Positions 5,088-5,143 of a stretch of 5,143 nucleotides of DNA are shown here, in pieces. Both the position numbers and the translations under genes were made by a program. Source of the DNA: Nitrospira sp. (GTDB lineage: Bacteria > Nitrospirota > Thermodesulfovibrionia > Thermodesulfovibrionales > SM23-35); contig VGWZ01000146.1 of the NCBI GenBank assembly GCA_016873595.1, positions 1-5,143 of the forward strand, given 5' to 3'. How positions within the stretch are numbered: the stretch's first letter is position 1; every line of letters starts with the position of its first letter. The notes beneath the pieces were generated by a model that saw nothing but the letters and a program-made list of their open reading frames with translations, did not search any database and was not told the origin of the DNA.

Positions 5088-5143
5088 GTCATTCTCTGGC
5101 TTGACCAGAGAATCCAGGGTTTCCCGTGAAAACGGGAATCCAG
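5088..5143 (+). repeat. Composite of two hairpin repeats, cut by the window end
   Basis: The first hairpin is GTC, then a perfect 9-bp stem ATTCTCTGG (5091-5099) with CCAGAGAAT (5105-5113), around loop CTTGA, ending CC. The second is TTCCCGT (5121-5127) with ACGGGAA (5132-5138), a 7-bp perfect stem closing a GAAA tetraloop. Both are followed by the same AATCCAG (5111-5117 and 5137-5143), 26 bp apart, so the two are tandem units sharing a right end. The second unit reaches the window edge and may continue. The first belongs to the GTCA family seen at 1-45, 4857-4880 and 4928-4950; the second differs in its loop and may be a related subtype. Confidence 0.72.

Noticed and set aside
4857..5143. 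CRISPR array from the repeated GTCATTC...GAATCC units
   Set aside because: Units alternate in orientation, spacing is irregular, and the varying part is a self-pairing stem and not a spacer.

Overview
The window looks like a bacterial chromosome segment of moderate-to-low G+C (about 40% by eye, not computed). It carries a housekeeping cluster for tRNA, nucleotide and translation functions, flanked by dispersed-repeat DNA. The order tRNA-Gln, prs, rplY (long CTC-type bL25), pth resembles the conserved arrangement of Deltaproteobacteria and Nitrospirota (often with ispE upstream, which would lie outside this window). Together with the abundant small hairpin repeats, this suggests a Nitrospirota/Thermodesulfovibrionia- or Desulfobacterota-like organism. 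That placement is inference and only moderately secure.

Layout. Bases 1-187 hold no gene. They contain a GTCA-type hairpin repeat (1-45), possible terminator and promoter signals, and a 7-bp-periodic imperfect palindrome (89-182). A complete tRNA-Gln(UUG) with encoded CCA follows at 188-262. Next come four plus-strand genes: prs (294-1238), rplY (1265-1912), pth (1985-2560) and moeA (2566-3819). prs and rplY have near-identical strong Shine-Dalgarno modules. pth and moeA have none visible, and a second heptad-periodic repeat lies between rplY and pth and runs into the pth start codon. A zinc-dependent medium-chain dehydrogenase of unknown substrate (4844-3822, minus strand) converges on moeA with only 2 bp between the stop codons. 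Its upstream region (4845-5143) has no gene, but holds three more hairpin repeats, one of which doubles as a convincing intrinsic terminator, and a sigma-54-like promoter candidate.

How the genes fit together. PRPP synthase feeds nucleotide, His and Trp synthesis. bL25 binds 5S rRNA, Pth recycles peptidyl-tRNA and tRNA-Gln serves translation, so the core is a growth and translation unit. MoeA (molybdenum insertion into molybdopterin) is an add-on with no other cofactor genes in view. The dehydrogenase appears to be an independent transcription unit.

The most interesting content is not protein-coding. First, there is a family of small hairpins with constant flanks (5' GTCA) and a near-constant 5-nt loop (CTTGT-like), but stems that differ between copies while keeping base pairing. 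Second, there are two intergenic elements built as inverted arms of degenerate AACTnnn heptads. Both look like dispersed, probably mobile or formerly mobile, repeat families that have taken up positions as terminators, leaders and start-codon context.
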